Positions 1 through 8,789 of a stretch of 64,000 nucleotides of DNA are shown here, piece after piece. The first letter of the stretch is position 1. Each line of letters starts with the position of its first letter. Where the stretch lies: the NCBI GenBank assembly GCA_022841325.1, contig JALHRS010000010.1:48312-112311 (forward strand), in the 5' to 3' direction. The notes beneath the pieces were generated by a model. That model saw only the letters and a list, made by a program, of their open reading frames with translations, made no database searches and was not told the origin of the DNA. A program made the position numbers and the translations under genes. Source of the DNA: Lysobacterales bacterium. Its GTDB lineage: Bacteria; Pseudomonadota; Gammaproteobacteria; Xanthomonadales; SZUA-5.

Positions 1-820
1 TCACCGCAAACAGCGAGCCCCCCTGAACCGCCGTCAGCGCCAGCGCGATGTCGCGACTGTAGGTCTGGTTGGACAGTTCGATGGAACACTTGACCGGCGA
101 TTTGGCCGCCTGCCGTTCCAGCAGGTGGTGCATGAAGGTTTGTTCGTTGATCAGCGCGGTCAGGATCTTGAGATTGCGGTTGTCACGGGCAAATTCATCG
201 GGCTCGTCCTCGGGCGCCAGGATCACCAGGCCCAGCGCCTTGAGCGCACCGAGCTTCTCGTAGGTGTGCCAGTGCAACAGATCTCCTTGTCGCACGTAGA
301 TCTGCAACTGCCGCCAGCGCTCCGCTTCCATGTGCTCGCAGAACTGATCCACCGTGGCCCGGTCGGGAAACAGCAGCACCACATCCTCGGTGCGCTCCAG
401 ACGCTGCGCCCGCAGATTGATCTCGTCCAGGATCAGCGGCAGCTTGACGTTGTAGTTGACGATCAGCAGATGTCCGGACTTGCGGTAGGGCAGCGTGCCG
501 CCCTTGATGCGTTCGATCAGCTGCTCCAGCGAAGCCGACAGCACCGAGATGATGAAGGAGAACAGGATCAACCCGAACAGCACCTGCACCAGGCCAAACA
601 GCAGTTGCGCCCAGCCCTCGGCATCGGCGTAACTCGATGGATCGGCGAACCAGCGATAACTGGTCGACAGATCGCCGATCAGCAAGGACATGAACAGGAT
701 CAGCAGCGCGCTGCCGACGAAGATGGCAGCCAGCTGCACCCAGATGGTGGCGAGTGCGAATCCATCCGGGCTCAGCAAGCGGCGCAGTGCGCGCCAGCGT
801 AATCGTAGCCATGAACGCAT
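1..820 (-). CDS. CASTOR/POLLUX-like ion channel, C-terminus cut by window edge
   Basis: An open frame runs from an ATG at 820 to the left edge with no stop (273 codons visible). Two hydrophobic segments lie near residues 21-48 and 71-98. A soluble part then begins with a Rossmann-like strand (HLLIVNYNVKLPLILDEI), as in the RCK/TrkA-like domains of CASTOR/POLLUX (DMI1-type) channels. In that family the membrane part gates cation flow under control of the cytoplasmic domain. The family call rests on this layout and is inferred; a TrkA-type potassium channel is the alternative. The start is uncertain because no clear ribosome site precedes it. Confidence 0.6.
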   Translation of the reverse strand, partial: MRSWLRLRWRALRRLLSPDGFALATIWVQLAAIFVGSALLILFMSLLIGDLSTSYRWFADPSSYADAEGWAQLLFGLVQVLFGLILFSFIISVLSASLEQLIERIKGGTLPYRKSGHLLIVNYNVKLPLILDEINLRAQRLERTEDVVLLFPDRATVDQFCEHMEAERWRQLQIYVRQGDLLHWHTYEKLGALKALGLVILAPEDEPDEFARDNRNLKILTALINEQTFMHHLLERQAAKSPVKCSIELSNQTYSRDIALALTAVQGGSLFAV

Positions 821-1012
821 AGGGAAGATCGGCGGCCAGTGAGTCGATGCCCGAGCATAGTCGCCATCCCGGGTCGGCCACAGCGGTGCCTGCATCCGAA
901 ACGAATCTTTGCAGCTGCTGCCCGCCTCGAGCTGCGCTTGCGATGCCGGCTGCCGACGGGATGCTCCACGCCGACCGGACCTCAGGGCGCGGCTGCGTGG
1001 GGGAACATCCAG

Positions 1013-2395
1013 CTAACAATAGGGATTGCCGGGCCGGCAACTGACGCTCTGGCCATAGGCGCTGACCGAGCTGATGAACCGGGCAAAATCAGCATTGTCC
1101 TGGATCGAATAGCCACCTGCGGGCGGCGCGTAACTGGGTGGCGAATAGACACTGACGCCGGAATAGCTGCCACTGGACACCTGACCCGCCGAGCCTAAAG
1201 CTGCCAGCGCCTGGGTCACCCCATCCATGGCCGACAGGATGCTGCGCTGCAGCCAGTTCCTCTGCTTCGCGACCGGAGCTGAGCCGGCCGCCGGCAGCGA
1301 GGCGTTGTACATCTGGTAATAGGGCTGACAGGCCGGTTCATAACCGTGATTCAGGCAGGCCTGAGCCAGCAGTTGCAGGGCAGCCTGAAAATCGATGGCG
1401 CCGAAGCGATGCTGGGTTTTGGTCCAGGCCAGGTAGTAACAGCCCTGCTGCTTGCCGATATCGCACTCGCCTTGCAGGTGATGGATGATCAGATCGACAT
1501 CACGCTCACTGATCGGGACCCCGGTGACGGCAATTCCCACCAGTCCCAGGCAGGCGTAGGGCACAGCCCAGCTGCACGCCATGCGCAGATCCGGCAACGC
1601 GCGCGGCAGATCCCGCGCCACCACGGCTCCGCCGTAGCGCAGGCGCCCGGCGTTGTAACAGCCGTGGTACTCGCCGTAACGACAGGACAGATCGTACAGT
1701 TCCAGCGCCTGCAGCGGGCGGCCGTCGCGCTCCACCGCCAGGGCTTCATCGGTGAGCTTTCTCGACAGCGCGATGCGCAGGTCTGCGGCACCCTCAAGGC
1801 CTCCCTGCTCGGCCCGCGCGTAACCATCCAGCGCCGCGGCGATGTTTCGATCCATGCCCAGCGCATGCTCCTGCGCATAGGCCAGTGCCATCTGCGCCTG
1901 CGGGATCTCCTGGGTGGCCGCCAATTGCATGAAACGGATGCCCTCGGCCGGGTCGGCGACCACACCATCGCCCAGCAACAGCAATTGTCCGGCGTTGTAG
2001 GCGGCCTTGCCATAGCCGGCCAGCGCAGCCCGACGGTAGTACTGCAAGGCCAGCGGACGATCGACCGCTACCGCGATCCCCCGATCGTGATACAGCCCAA
2101 GGTTGTAGAGCGCGCCGGGATGGTTCTGCGCGGCTGCCTGTTCGAACCAGCGCTTCGCGGCGGCCTTGGATTCAGCCACCCCCTGGCCGCTGGCATAGAT
2201 GCTGCCCACGGCGAACTGGGCAGCTGCGTGGCCGGCATCGGCAGCGGTACGGAGCAGCGGCAGCGCCCCCGCATAGTCGCCGTATTTGCCGAGCGCCATG
2301 CCCTGCTGGTAGAGCTCATCCGGGTTTCCCGGCAGCGCCGACAGCCCCGACGCGGCAGGCCAGAGCCACAGGATCAGCAGGGCGATCAGACGCAT
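1013..2395 (-). CDS. Secreted Sel1/TPR-repeat protein
   Basis: A protein of 460 residues. The start at 2395 is chosen over longer frames because CGGAGG lies just upstream and the N-terminus is then a signal peptide (MRLIALLILWLWPAASG). Several Sel1-like repeats follow, with motifs such as AAAQFAVGSIYASGQGV, HPGALYNLGLYHDRGI and KAAYNAGQLLLLGDGV. A less regular C-terminal half is rich in cysteine, and the tail is low in charge. Sel1 repeats form alpha-solenoids that bind proteins. The export signal and Cys content suggest a periplasmic or envelope role; the partner is unknown. The gene stands alone between the channel gene and a repeat-rich intergenic region. Confidence 0.8.
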   Translation of the reverse strand: MRLIALLILWLWPAASGLSALPGNPDELYQQGMALGKYGDYAGALPLLRTAADAGHAAAQFAVGSIYASGQGVAESKAAAKRWFEQAAAQNHPGALYNLGLYHDRGIAVAVDRPLALQYYRRAALAGYGKAAYNAGQLLLLGDGVVADPAEGIRFMQLAATQEIPQAQMALAYAQEHALGMDRNIAAALDGYARAEQGGLEGAADLRIALSRKLTDEALAVERDGRPLQALELYDLSCRYGEYHGCYNAGRLRYGGAVVARDLPRALPDLRMACSWAVPYACLGLVGIAVTGVPISERDVDLIIHHLQGECDIGKQQGCYYLAWTKTQHRFGAIDFQAALQLLAQACLNHGYEPACQPYYQMYNASLPAAGSAPVAKQRNWLQRSILSAMDGVTQALAALGSAGQVSSGSYSGVSVYSPPSYAPPAGGYSIQDNADFARFISSVSAYGQSVSCRPGNPYC

Positions 2396-2487
2396 CGGGG
2401 CCTCCGAGGGTAATTCTCGATGGCGTGATTCTCGCATCCACAAGGGCATTGGAATGCTGGTATCGGCAGTATCTCCAGGGGCGTCCG

Positions 2488-2521
2488 GCGATACCCTGGA
2501 TTGCTTCGTCGCTACGCTTCT
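2488..2521. repeat. Partial copy of the dispersed 36.1-kb repeat
   Basis: These 34 bases match the right half of the palindromic element at 36089-36183 with two substitutions (shared core CTGGATTGCTTCGTCGCTAC). The left half and terminal inverted repeats are absent, so this is a truncated copy. Confidence 0.75.
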
Positions 2522-2569
2522 TTCCACGAGACTATGTCGTAACGTGTTGATTTGTGCTCGTTGATGTAG

Positions 2570-2634
2570 GTTGGGCTAAGCGCAGCGTGCCCAACACCAG
2601 CGCCAATGGTTGGGCACGCTGCGCTTAGCCCAAC
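2570..2634. repeat. Perfect 26-bp inverted repeat
   Basis: Left arm 2570-2595 and right arm 2609-2634 are exact reverse complements with a 13-nt loop. The arms begin GTTGGGC and end GCCCAAC. This resembles the TTGGGCT...AGCCCAA intergenic palindromes common in proteobacteria. It is far from the end of either neighbouring gene, so a repeat element is more likely than a terminator. Confidence 0.8.
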
Positions 2635-2719
2635 GGTCATGGCTGCGAGCCACCCGCAATCATGAAAGTCGCTGGTGCCATGACCGTTGCATAGGGTTTC
2701 TTGCCTAACCCCTCCCCAG

Positions 2720-2742
2720 CCCTCCCCGAACATCGGGGAGGG
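2720..2742. repeat. CCCTCCCC hairpin repeat
   Basis: Exact 10-bp arms at 2720-2729 and 2733-2742 with a 3-nt loop, preceded by a second CCCCTCCCC run. This is a typical short intergenic palindrome. Confidence 0.55.
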
Positions 2743-2964
2743 AGCGACAGCACTCGCCTGAACGACTTTCACGGCAACCTACAGTTCCTGGCCCGTGGGC
2801 AGCTTGGGGACGGAACAACTGCCTCGCATTGATGCTTCAACAACTCAGGACCGGATTCCATGGCCAGGGTGTCCAGGACTTCAACCCAGATCCTCCCTGC
2901 CCACGGGTCATGAATCGCCAGCTTGCCGGTAGAGCGACCTCGCGATGAGACCCAGGAGCGCTTG

Positions 2965-3076
2965 TTCACGCGGAGGCGCGGAGGCCGCGGAGAATGGGCA
3001 AGGGCACTCGGTGGCGATTGCACATCTCCGCGTTCTCCGCGCCTCCGCGCCTCCGCGCCTCCGCGCCTCCGCGTGA
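2965..3076. repeat. Octamer-rich inverted repeat (GCCTCCGC units)
   Basis: The left part (2965-2994) reads TTCACGCGGAGGCGCGGAGG. The right part (3033-3076) is its reverse complement, expanded into five tandem GCCTCCGC units ending in GCGTGA. About 38 nt separate them. Slippage of the octamer probably explains the unequal arms. Confidence 0.7.
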
Positions 3077-3214
3077 GACATCCGGCCGGAACCTGTGGAT
3101 CGCTGCCGTGAATGGCGCCGCGCTGCGGCGTGGCCTCACCGCCTGGCGGGCGCTGCGTGCACTTCGGGCTACTCCAGGCTGACGGATATAGCCCCAGCCG
3201 TTATGATGGTCGGC

Positions 3215-4114
3215 ATGGACGATCATCGACGTCAGCTGTTGCAATTCATGCTCGCCGCAGGTTTGTTACCGTCGCTCCCCCTGCTGGCAGCTACTCCCAA
3301 GCTCCTGACGCGCGGGATTCCCGGCACCACAGAGCAGCTGCCCGTGGTTGGCCTCGGCACCTGGCGCGCCTTCGATGTACCCCGTCGTGGCCGGACCACG
3401 CGCGAAGCTCAGGCCGCACTGGAAGCGCTGGTCAGATTCGGCGGACGCGTGGTCGATACCTCGCCCATGTACGGTCGTGCTGAGGAGACCGTCGGGCGCC
3501 TCGGCGAGGATCTGGGCGACAAGCTCTTCGTCGCCACCAAGATCTGGACCACCGGCGCAGCCGAGGGCAAGGAGCAACTGGCGCAGTCATTCAAGCACCT
3601 GCGGCGACCCAGGCTGGATCTGGTGCAGGTCCACAATCTGCTGGATGCGGGCGTGCACCTGAAGACACTGCGGGCTGAGAAGGAAGCCGGCCGCGTGCGC
3701 TACATCGGTCTGACCCATTATCGCGCCAGTGCTCACGGCGATCTGATGCGCTGGATGCGCAATGAGCGACCGGACTTCATCCAGGTCAACTACTCCCTGC
3801 AGGAGCCGGAAGCCGGCGCCGAGGTTCTGCCGCTGGCGGCCGAACTCGGCATTGCAGTGCTGATCAACCGACCTTATGCCGAAGGCCAGTTGTTCGATGC
3901 CGTGAAGAACCGCAGCCTGCCGCGCTGGGTTCGTGAGGAACTCGGTTGCCAGAGTTGGGCGCAGGCTTTCCTGAAGTGGATCCTGGCAGAACCCGCCGTC
4001 ACCTGCGTGCTCACCGGCACCCGCGATGCTGATCACCTGGCCGACGGACTGGGCGCAGCATCGACGCCTTTGCCGACTGCCGAACAGCGGCGACGGCTGC
4101 AGGCCTTGCTGTAG
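3215..4114 (+). CDS. Tat-exported aldo/keto reductase family protein
   Basis: A protein of 299 residues. The N-terminus has a twin-arginine signal (HRRQLLQF then a hydrophobic stretch to about residue 26), so the enzyme is probably exported folded with NADPH bound. The AKR catalytic tetrad is visible: D81 and Y86 in VVDTSPMYG, K109 in VATKIW and H140 in VQVHNL. The chain keeps the (beta/alpha)8 order and lies close to the usual 300-residue length. The ATG at 3215 gives the cleanest signal peptide; in-frame ATGs at 3203 and 3206 are alternatives. The substrate is unknown. No operon partner is evident, as the next gene starts 93 nt downstream. Confidence 0.85.
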   Translation: MDDHRRQLLQFMLAAGLLPSLPLLAATPKLLTRGIPGTTEQLPVVGLGTWRAFDVPRRGRTTREAQAALEALVRFGGRVVDTSPMYGRAEETVGRLGEDLGDKLFVATKIWTTGAAEGKEQLAQSFKHLRRPRLDLVQVHNLLDAGVHLKTLRAEKEAGRVRYIGLTHYRASAHGDLMRWMRNERPDFIQVNYSLQEPEAGAEVLPLAAELGIAVLINRPYAEGQLFDAVKNRSLPRWVREELGCQSWAQAFLKWILAEPAVTCVLTGTRDADHLADGLGAASTPLPTAEQRRRLQALL

Positions 4115-4207
4115 CCTCCTCTCTCGAATCGGGCACCACCGCGCGGCTGGCGCCGCCGCCAGCCGACGGGCGTGCGCGCCCGGCATCCTTCCTGAGGCGA
4201 GGGCCAC

Positions 4208-5764
4208 ATGAGCCGTAGAGACGTCCTGACACCCACAGTTCCGACCCGAGTGTTGCTGGCTTTCCAGGCGCTGGCCTTGCTGTTGCTGCTGGCCTGGTTG
4301 CTGGCCTTCCTGGCCATCGGCTATCCGTGGACCATGGTCGGCAGTTCCTTCGACGCGCTCAGCTACCTGTGGATGGCGGACGCGCTGAGTCAGGGCGTAT
4401 CCAGCCCGGAGGCCACCTTCGGCTCGAATCTGCTGTTCCAGGGTCGCTTGCCACCGGGATACCCGATCTACCTCTCGGCGTTCGGCGCCGGCGTCGACGC
4501 CGAAGGCATGTGGCGTGCCAATCTGGCCCAGATCGCTGCCGTTCTGGCGATGGCTGCACTGCTTTGCAGCTATGCCTGGAAGCACACGAACTCAGGGCTG
4601 TGGGTGCTGCTCGTGGCCTTGTACACGCTGGCGCACCCGATGATCACGCCCTGGTCTTTCGAGCTGTTCTCAGAGCCGCTCTACGCCAGCCTGGTGCTGG
4701 CCGTGTGCCTGATCGCAACCAGCGAGCGGCTGCCCCGGGCATGGCTCTGGGCGGGCTTGCTGCTCGGTGTCGCCTGTCTGGTTCGTTCGATGGGACTGGT
4801 ACTGATTCCAGCTCTGATGTGGTGGCTGGCGCACCGCTCGTGGCCCCGAGCCCTGCTCGCCGGCATCGTCGCAGCCACGCCGGCTGTCGTCTGGTCGCAA
4901 CTCAAGGGTCCGCCGGGCGAGGGCACTGGCGCCTCCTATCTGGCCCAGCTGCGGATGCAACTGGCGGACGCCGACGGTCAATGGCTGGAGTTGGCACTGA
5001 CCCAGGCCACCAGCCTGATTCGATCTGTGGCCCCCGGAGGGCTGCCGGAAATGCTGCGCCTGGTTCTGGGTGCTGCGCTGCTGCTGTGGTTCTTCCGCAT
5101 CGCCTGGCGTGAACGCCGCAGCCCGGCGCTGGATACGCTGTTCGTGCTGGCGACGCTGGCGATACTCGCAATCTGGCCGTTTCCGGGCTATCTGGACCGG
5201 CTCTGCGGCCCGGTGGTGCCGCTCATGCTGGTAGTGCTGATTCGCTCCGCCAGTTCCGAAAAGGCCGCGGACCTGACACGGCGCCCGGGAATCTGGTGGG
5301 CCGGCGGCAGCACCCTGGTGATCATGCTGTCGATGCTGATGACGCTGGCCAGTCTGGCCCGACCATCGATCATCAACGCGGAACAGGAACTGCAGCCATA
5401 CGGCCGCAATGCTTCGGTCCTGAATGCCGAAGACCCCACCTTCGTGGCCCAGGTGCATCTGGCCAGTGCCCTGGCAGCTCGCGGGCTTTCCGATCAGATC
5501 CCGGCAGGGCAATGCATCAGCACCACCTTTGGCTATTGGGTGCGCCTGTTCGCGCCTGTCCCGGTCAAGGACACCGTCACCCCCTTCTCGTGGAGCGACA
5601 ACCCCTGCCGGTACATTTTTCTGGTCAATCTGGCATCGCCGCGCGACGGGTTCAGCGGCATCTACCCGATGCCGCTGCCGCCGGACCAGTATTCGCTGGT
5701 GTTCGTGTCCCGGGAGACGCCCGACAAACCCATGCTCGCGGCCATGATCGAACGCAGCCACTGA
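4208..5764 (+). CDS. Polytopic membrane protein, GT-C glycosyltransferase-like
   Basis: A protein of 518 residues with about ten hydrophobic segments. An acidic motif (SFDALSYLWMADAL) stands in the first extracytoplasmic loop after TM1, followed by a conserved-looking GYPIYLSAFG loop. That layout fits GT-C transferases of the PMT/ArnT type, which use polyprenyl-phosphate sugars. The C-terminal 150 residues are soluble and periplasmic by topology. No sequence motif fixes donor or acceptor, so an uncharacterised membrane protein is the safe reading. The start follows a GAGGCGAGGG ribosome site. Confidence 0.6.
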   Translation: MSRRDVLTPTVPTRVLLAFQALALLLLLAWLLAFLAIGYPWTMVGSSFDALSYLWMADALSQGVSSPEATFGSNLLFQGRLPPGYPIYLSAFGAGVDAEGMWRANLAQIAAVLAMAALLCSYAWKHTNSGLWVLLVALYTLAHPMITPWSFELFSEPLYASLVLAVCLIATSERLPRAWLWAGLLLGVACLVRSMGLVLIPALMWWLAHRSWPRALLAGIVAATPAVVWSQLKGPPGEGTGASYLAQLRMQLADADGQWLELALTQATSLIRSVAPGGLPEMLRLVLGAALLLWFFRIAWRERRSPALDTLFVLATLAILAIWPFPGYLDRLCGPVVPLMLVVLIRSASSEKAADLTRRPGIWWAGGSTLVIMLSMLMTLASLARPSIINAEQELQPYGRNASVLNAEDPTFVAQVHLASALAARGLSDQIPAGQCISTTFGYWVRLFAPVPVKDTVTPFSWSDNPCRYIFLVNLASPRDGFSGIYPMPLPPDQYSLVFVSRETPDKPMLAAMIERSH

Positions 5765-5839
5765 GCTCCGGCTTCACTTGCTGCACACTCTCAGCTCAGC
5801 CCGTCTGGGCGTCGAGCCCCACCGATACAAGGATTCCCC

Positions 5840-7417
5840 ATGCAAAAATCGACCGCGCCCGCTTCTCAACCGACGCTCCAGATCCGCCCTGCACGCTCTG
5901 CGGATGTGCTCGGCATCGTGGCGCTTTCAGCCCGGGTTTACGGCGAGGAATTCTGCTACACCAACGAAATGGTCCACGGCCAGCTCTCGCATTTTCCGCA
6001 GGGCCAGTTCGTTGCCGAACTCGAGGGCAAGATCGTCGGCTACTGCGCCACCTTTCGCGTCAGCGAGGAGATCGCCCTCAGCCCGCATACCTGGCGCACC
6101 ATTACCGGCGGAGGCTTTGCCTCGCGCCACGACGCCGAAGGTGACTGGCTGTACGGCATGGAAGTCTGCGTGGATCCGGCCCACCGGGGGCTGCGCCTGG
6201 GCCGCCGCCTGTATGACGCCCGCAAGAGACTCTGTACCAGCCTCGCGCTCAAGGGCATCGTCTTCGGCGGACGCCTGCCGGGATTGTCACGGCGCATCAA
6301 GAAGTACGGCTCGGCCGAAGCCTATGTCGAGGCCGTGGTCCAGGATCGGGTGCGCGATGGCACCCTGAGTTTCCAGCTGCGCAATGGTTACAGCTTGCTC
6401 GGTCTGCTGAAGAACTACCTGCCCTCCGATCGCGAGTCGCTGGGCTGGGCCGCGCACCTGGTCTGGCGCAACCCCGGTCGCGCCGAACACCCGGCCATCG
6501 CCAGGGTGCAGGATGGCGGCAAGTTGCCCGACGTGGTGCGTGTGGCGACCGTGCAGTACCAGCAACGGCGGATTGCCAGCTTCGACCAGTTCGCCGCGCA
6601 GGTGGAGTACTTTGTCGATGTGGCAGCCGACTACAACGCCGATTTCGTGGTCTTCCCCGAGCTGATCACGCTGCAACTGCTGAGCGTCGAGAACGCGCCG
6701 CTGTCACCGGCCGACTCGATACGCTCGCTGACCAGCTACACCCAGGTCTATGGCGACATGCTGACGCGCCTGGCAGTGCGCTACAACATCAACATCATCG
6801 GCGGCACCCATCCTACCCACATGCCCGACGGCGACATCCACAACAACTGCTATGTGGCGCTGCGCGATGGCTCCCTGCACGTGCGCGAGAAGCTGCATCC
6901 CACGCCGAACGAGCGGCGCTGGTGGAAGATCAGCGGCGGCGAAGGCGCACAGACCATCATGACCGACTGCGGACCGATCGGGATCATGATCTGCTACGAC
7001 AGCGAGTTCCCGGAATTGGGCCGGCATCTGACCGATCAGGGTGCGCTGCTGCTGTTCGTGCCCTTCTGCACCGATGTGCGTCAGGGTTATTTGCGGGTGC
7101 GCTATTCCTGCGCCGCCCGCGCCGTCGAAAACCAGGTGTATGTGGTGCTGTCGGGCAATGTCGGCAATCTGCCCGGGGTCAACAACTTCGATATCCAGTA
7201 CGCCCAGAGCTGCATCCTGACACCCTGCGACTTCCATTTCGCACCGGAGGGCGTCGCTGCCGACACCACGCCGAATGTGGAAGCGGTGGCCTTTGCCGAT
7301 CTGCGCATCGACGCCCTGCTGCAGGCGCGGGCCTCGGGCTCGGTGCAGAACCTGAAGGATCGCCGCCACGATCTGTACCAGCTGAACTGGCGCAAGCATC
7401 AGGCCACGCCCGAATAG
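5840..7417 (+). CDS. Fused GNAT acetyltransferase / nitrilase-family amidohydrolase
   Basis: A protein of 525 residues. Residues about 15-215 form a GNAT domain (EVCVDPAHRGLRLGRRLYDA is the acetyl-CoA loop). Residues about 230-510 form a carbon-nitrogen hydrolase. Its E-K-C triad is visible as E274 (VVFPELI), K351 (REKLHPTP) and C385 (GIMICYDSEFPE). This fusion is known across proteobacteria as a bifunctional family whose substrate has not been settled. The hydrolase would cleave an amide, while the GNAT half could acetylate the released amine or a linked acceptor. It is cytoplasmic, with no signal peptide. The gene seems monocistronic. Confidence 0.92.
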   Translation: MQKSTAPASQPTLQIRPARSADVLGIVALSARVYGEEFCYTNEMVHGQLSHFPQGQFVAELEGKIVGYCATFRVSEEIALSPHTWRTITGGGFASRHDAEGDWLYGMEVCVDPAHRGLRLGRRLYDARKRLCTSLALKGIVFGGRLPGLSRRIKKYGSAEAYVEAVVQDRVRDGTLSFQLRNGYSLLGLLKNYLPSDRESLGWAAHLVWRNPGRAEHPAIARVQDGGKLPDVVRVATVQYQQRRIASFDQFAAQVEYFVDVAADYNADFVVFPELITLQLLSVENAPLSPADSIRSLTSYTQVYGDMLTRLAVRYNINIIGGTHPTHMPDGDIHNNCYVALRDGSLHVREKLHPTPNERRWWKISGGEGAQTIMTDCGPIGIMICYDSEFPELGRHLTDQGALLLFVPFCTDVRQGYLRVRYSCAARAVENQVYVVLSGNVGNLPGVNNFDIQYAQSCILTPCDFHFAPEGVAADTTPNVEAVAFADLRIDALLQARASGSVQNLKDRRHDLYQLNWRKHQATPE

Positions 7418-7455
7418 GCGATACCAAGGGAACTTCCGGCTTTACCTTCCGTCTC

Positions 7456-7483
7456 ATTGTGCGCGACATCGGTCGCGCGCAAT
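7456..7483 (+). terminator. Hairpin between the fusion gene and the next gene
   Basis: Arms ATTGTGCGCGAC and GTCGCGCGCAAT (one mismatch) flank a 4-nt loop, 38 nt after the stop at 7417 and 17 nt before the next start. No T-run follows. It may be a weak terminator or a leader structure near the ribosome site of the 7500 gene. Confidence 0.4.
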
Positions 7484-7499
7484 GACTATCGGAGACACG

Positions 7500-8708
7500 A
7501 TGAAACCGACTCTGCGGGATCTGACCATACTGGCGGCCCTTGCCTTCACCAACACCGCTGTCGCCGGCCTGCCCGGCAGCATGAGCGGCACCTGGTACAA
7601 CCCAGCCCAATCCGGCCATGGCCTGAGTCTGGACGTGCTTGCAGCCAATCGAGCCGTAGCCATCTGGCATGTCTTCGACGCTGACGGGCAACCGGTGACC
7701 CTGTACATCGACGGACGGCTGGATGGACGTCAGCTGAGCGGTCCGGCCTATGCCCCCAAGGGCATGCGCTTCGGCAGCTTCGCTACAAGCCAGTTGCAAC
7801 TGCCGGTCTGGGGTGAGGTCAACATCGATTTTGCCAGCTGCAACGAGGCGCGATTGAGCTGGACCAGCACTCAGCCTGGATTTGTCGCCGGCGAGATGCC
7901 CCTGGTCCGATTGACCCAGGCCGACGGCCAGAGCTGCACGCTGCCGCCGGCGAATCCTCTGCCTCCAGGCCTGTACCACGGTGAGATCCAGGCCAACCCG
8001 GTCACGGGCAGTGCACCGTCCGATGTTGATGGCATCGTCGATGGCGAAGGCCGGCTCTGGGGATTCGAACGCAGGAACCGCAACGACCCGTCATCGCTGC
8101 AGATTCCGGGACCTTCGTGGATCGGCGGCTACCCGCCGCGTGTGTTCCGCATTGATCCGACGTCGGTCTCGGGCGACGAGGTCACCGCGCACAGCGCCAT
8201 CTACAGCGCCCATGCACTCTGGTTCCCAACCAACCTTAATGTCCTCAGCGTCGATGGCGTCTGGCAGACCGCAACGGCTGCCACGACCCGCGGTGAATTT
8301 GGCCCGGCCAACTACCATCTGGGCGCTGTCAGCTGGCGTGCGGAGGCCGCACCCGGAAACCGGCTGGTGGCTCCTGTAGCCCTTGCCCAGATTCAGGGCC
8401 GCCACGACTTCACGCTGCGCGGTCAGTTCTTCGACTTTCCCGCGGCATTGCTGATTGCTGCTGACGGCAGCCTGTGCATACAGACCAGTAACGACGGCAC
8501 ACCGGATTCCTGCCGACTGCGCGGCAAGATCAGCGCGCCTGAAGGACAGCTCGGCCTGCTCGAGTTCAGCGCCGTCGATGAATCCCTGCCAGCGCTTGCA
8601 GGATTTCGGGGACGCGGTTGGTTGATCGACAGCAGCAGGGGCCGCGAACTGGTGCTGGTGGGTGACAACGGAACGGTGGGGCTGTTGGTGGTGACACGCC
8701 CGCGTTGA
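7500..8708 (+). CDS. Secreted protein with one W-NP-SG-G module
   Basis: A protein of 402 residues. The ATG at 7500 follows GGAG at a good distance and gives a signal peptide (MKPTLRDLTILAALAFTNTAVAG), so it is preferred over the ATG at 7482. The mature N-terminus carries SGTWYNPAQSGHGLSLDV followed by WHVFDADGQPVTLYIDG. The same module occurs twice at the C-terminus of the 45004 gene (YYNPDNAGYGVAV, LWWNPNESGWGLSI). The remaining 250 residues contain a second beta-rich part that I do not recognise. Paired cysteines suggest periplasmic or extracellular folding. Function unknown. Confidence 0.75.
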   Translation: MKPTLRDLTILAALAFTNTAVAGLPGSMSGTWYNPAQSGHGLSLDVLAANRAVAIWHVFDADGQPVTLYIDGRLDGRQLSGPAYAPKGMRFGSFATSQLQLPVWGEVNIDFASCNEARLSWTSTQPGFVAGEMPLVRLTQADGQSCTLPPANPLPPGLYHGEIQANPVTGSAPSDVDGIVDGEGRLWGFERRNRNDPSSLQIPGPSWIGGYPPRVFRIDPTSVSGDEVTAHSAIYSAHALWFPTNLNVLSVDGVWQTATAATTRGEFGPANYHLGAVSWRAEAAPGNRLVAPVALAQIQGRHDFTLRGQFFDFPAALLIAADGSLCIQTSNDGTPDSCRLRGKISAPEGQLGLLEFSAVDESLPALAGFRGRGWLIDSSRGRELVLVGDNGTVGLLVVTRPR

Positions 8709-8789
8709 CGGGGTCTTGCATGCCGGACCCCCACTTCAGCGGGCGGCAGCGTAAGATCGGGGCATCCCCTCAATGTCAGGAGCAAAACC

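Larger units (their letters stand above)
2396..3214. other. Gene-free repeat-rich region
   Basis: About 820 bases with no convincing coding frame. It holds a fragment of a dispersed repeat (2488-2521), a perfect 26-bp palindrome (2570-2634), a G/C hairpin (2720-2742), an 11-bp inverted pair (2792-2802 with 2897-2907) and an octamer-based inverted repeat (2965-3076). Short frames here translate to low-complexity peptides with no recognisable domain. Confidence 0.6.

Noticed and set aside
195..1040. 281-codon minus-strand frame at the left end
   Set aside because: It overlaps the channel gene in another frame. The channel frame has membrane helices and a Rossmann-like strand, whereas this one is Arg/Ala-rich without structure.
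2512..3023. Two minus-strand frames between the Sel1 gene and the reductase
   Set aside because: They run through palindromic repeats and have no start signals. A peptide stretch near 2830-2950 looks slightly protein-like but was not recognisable.
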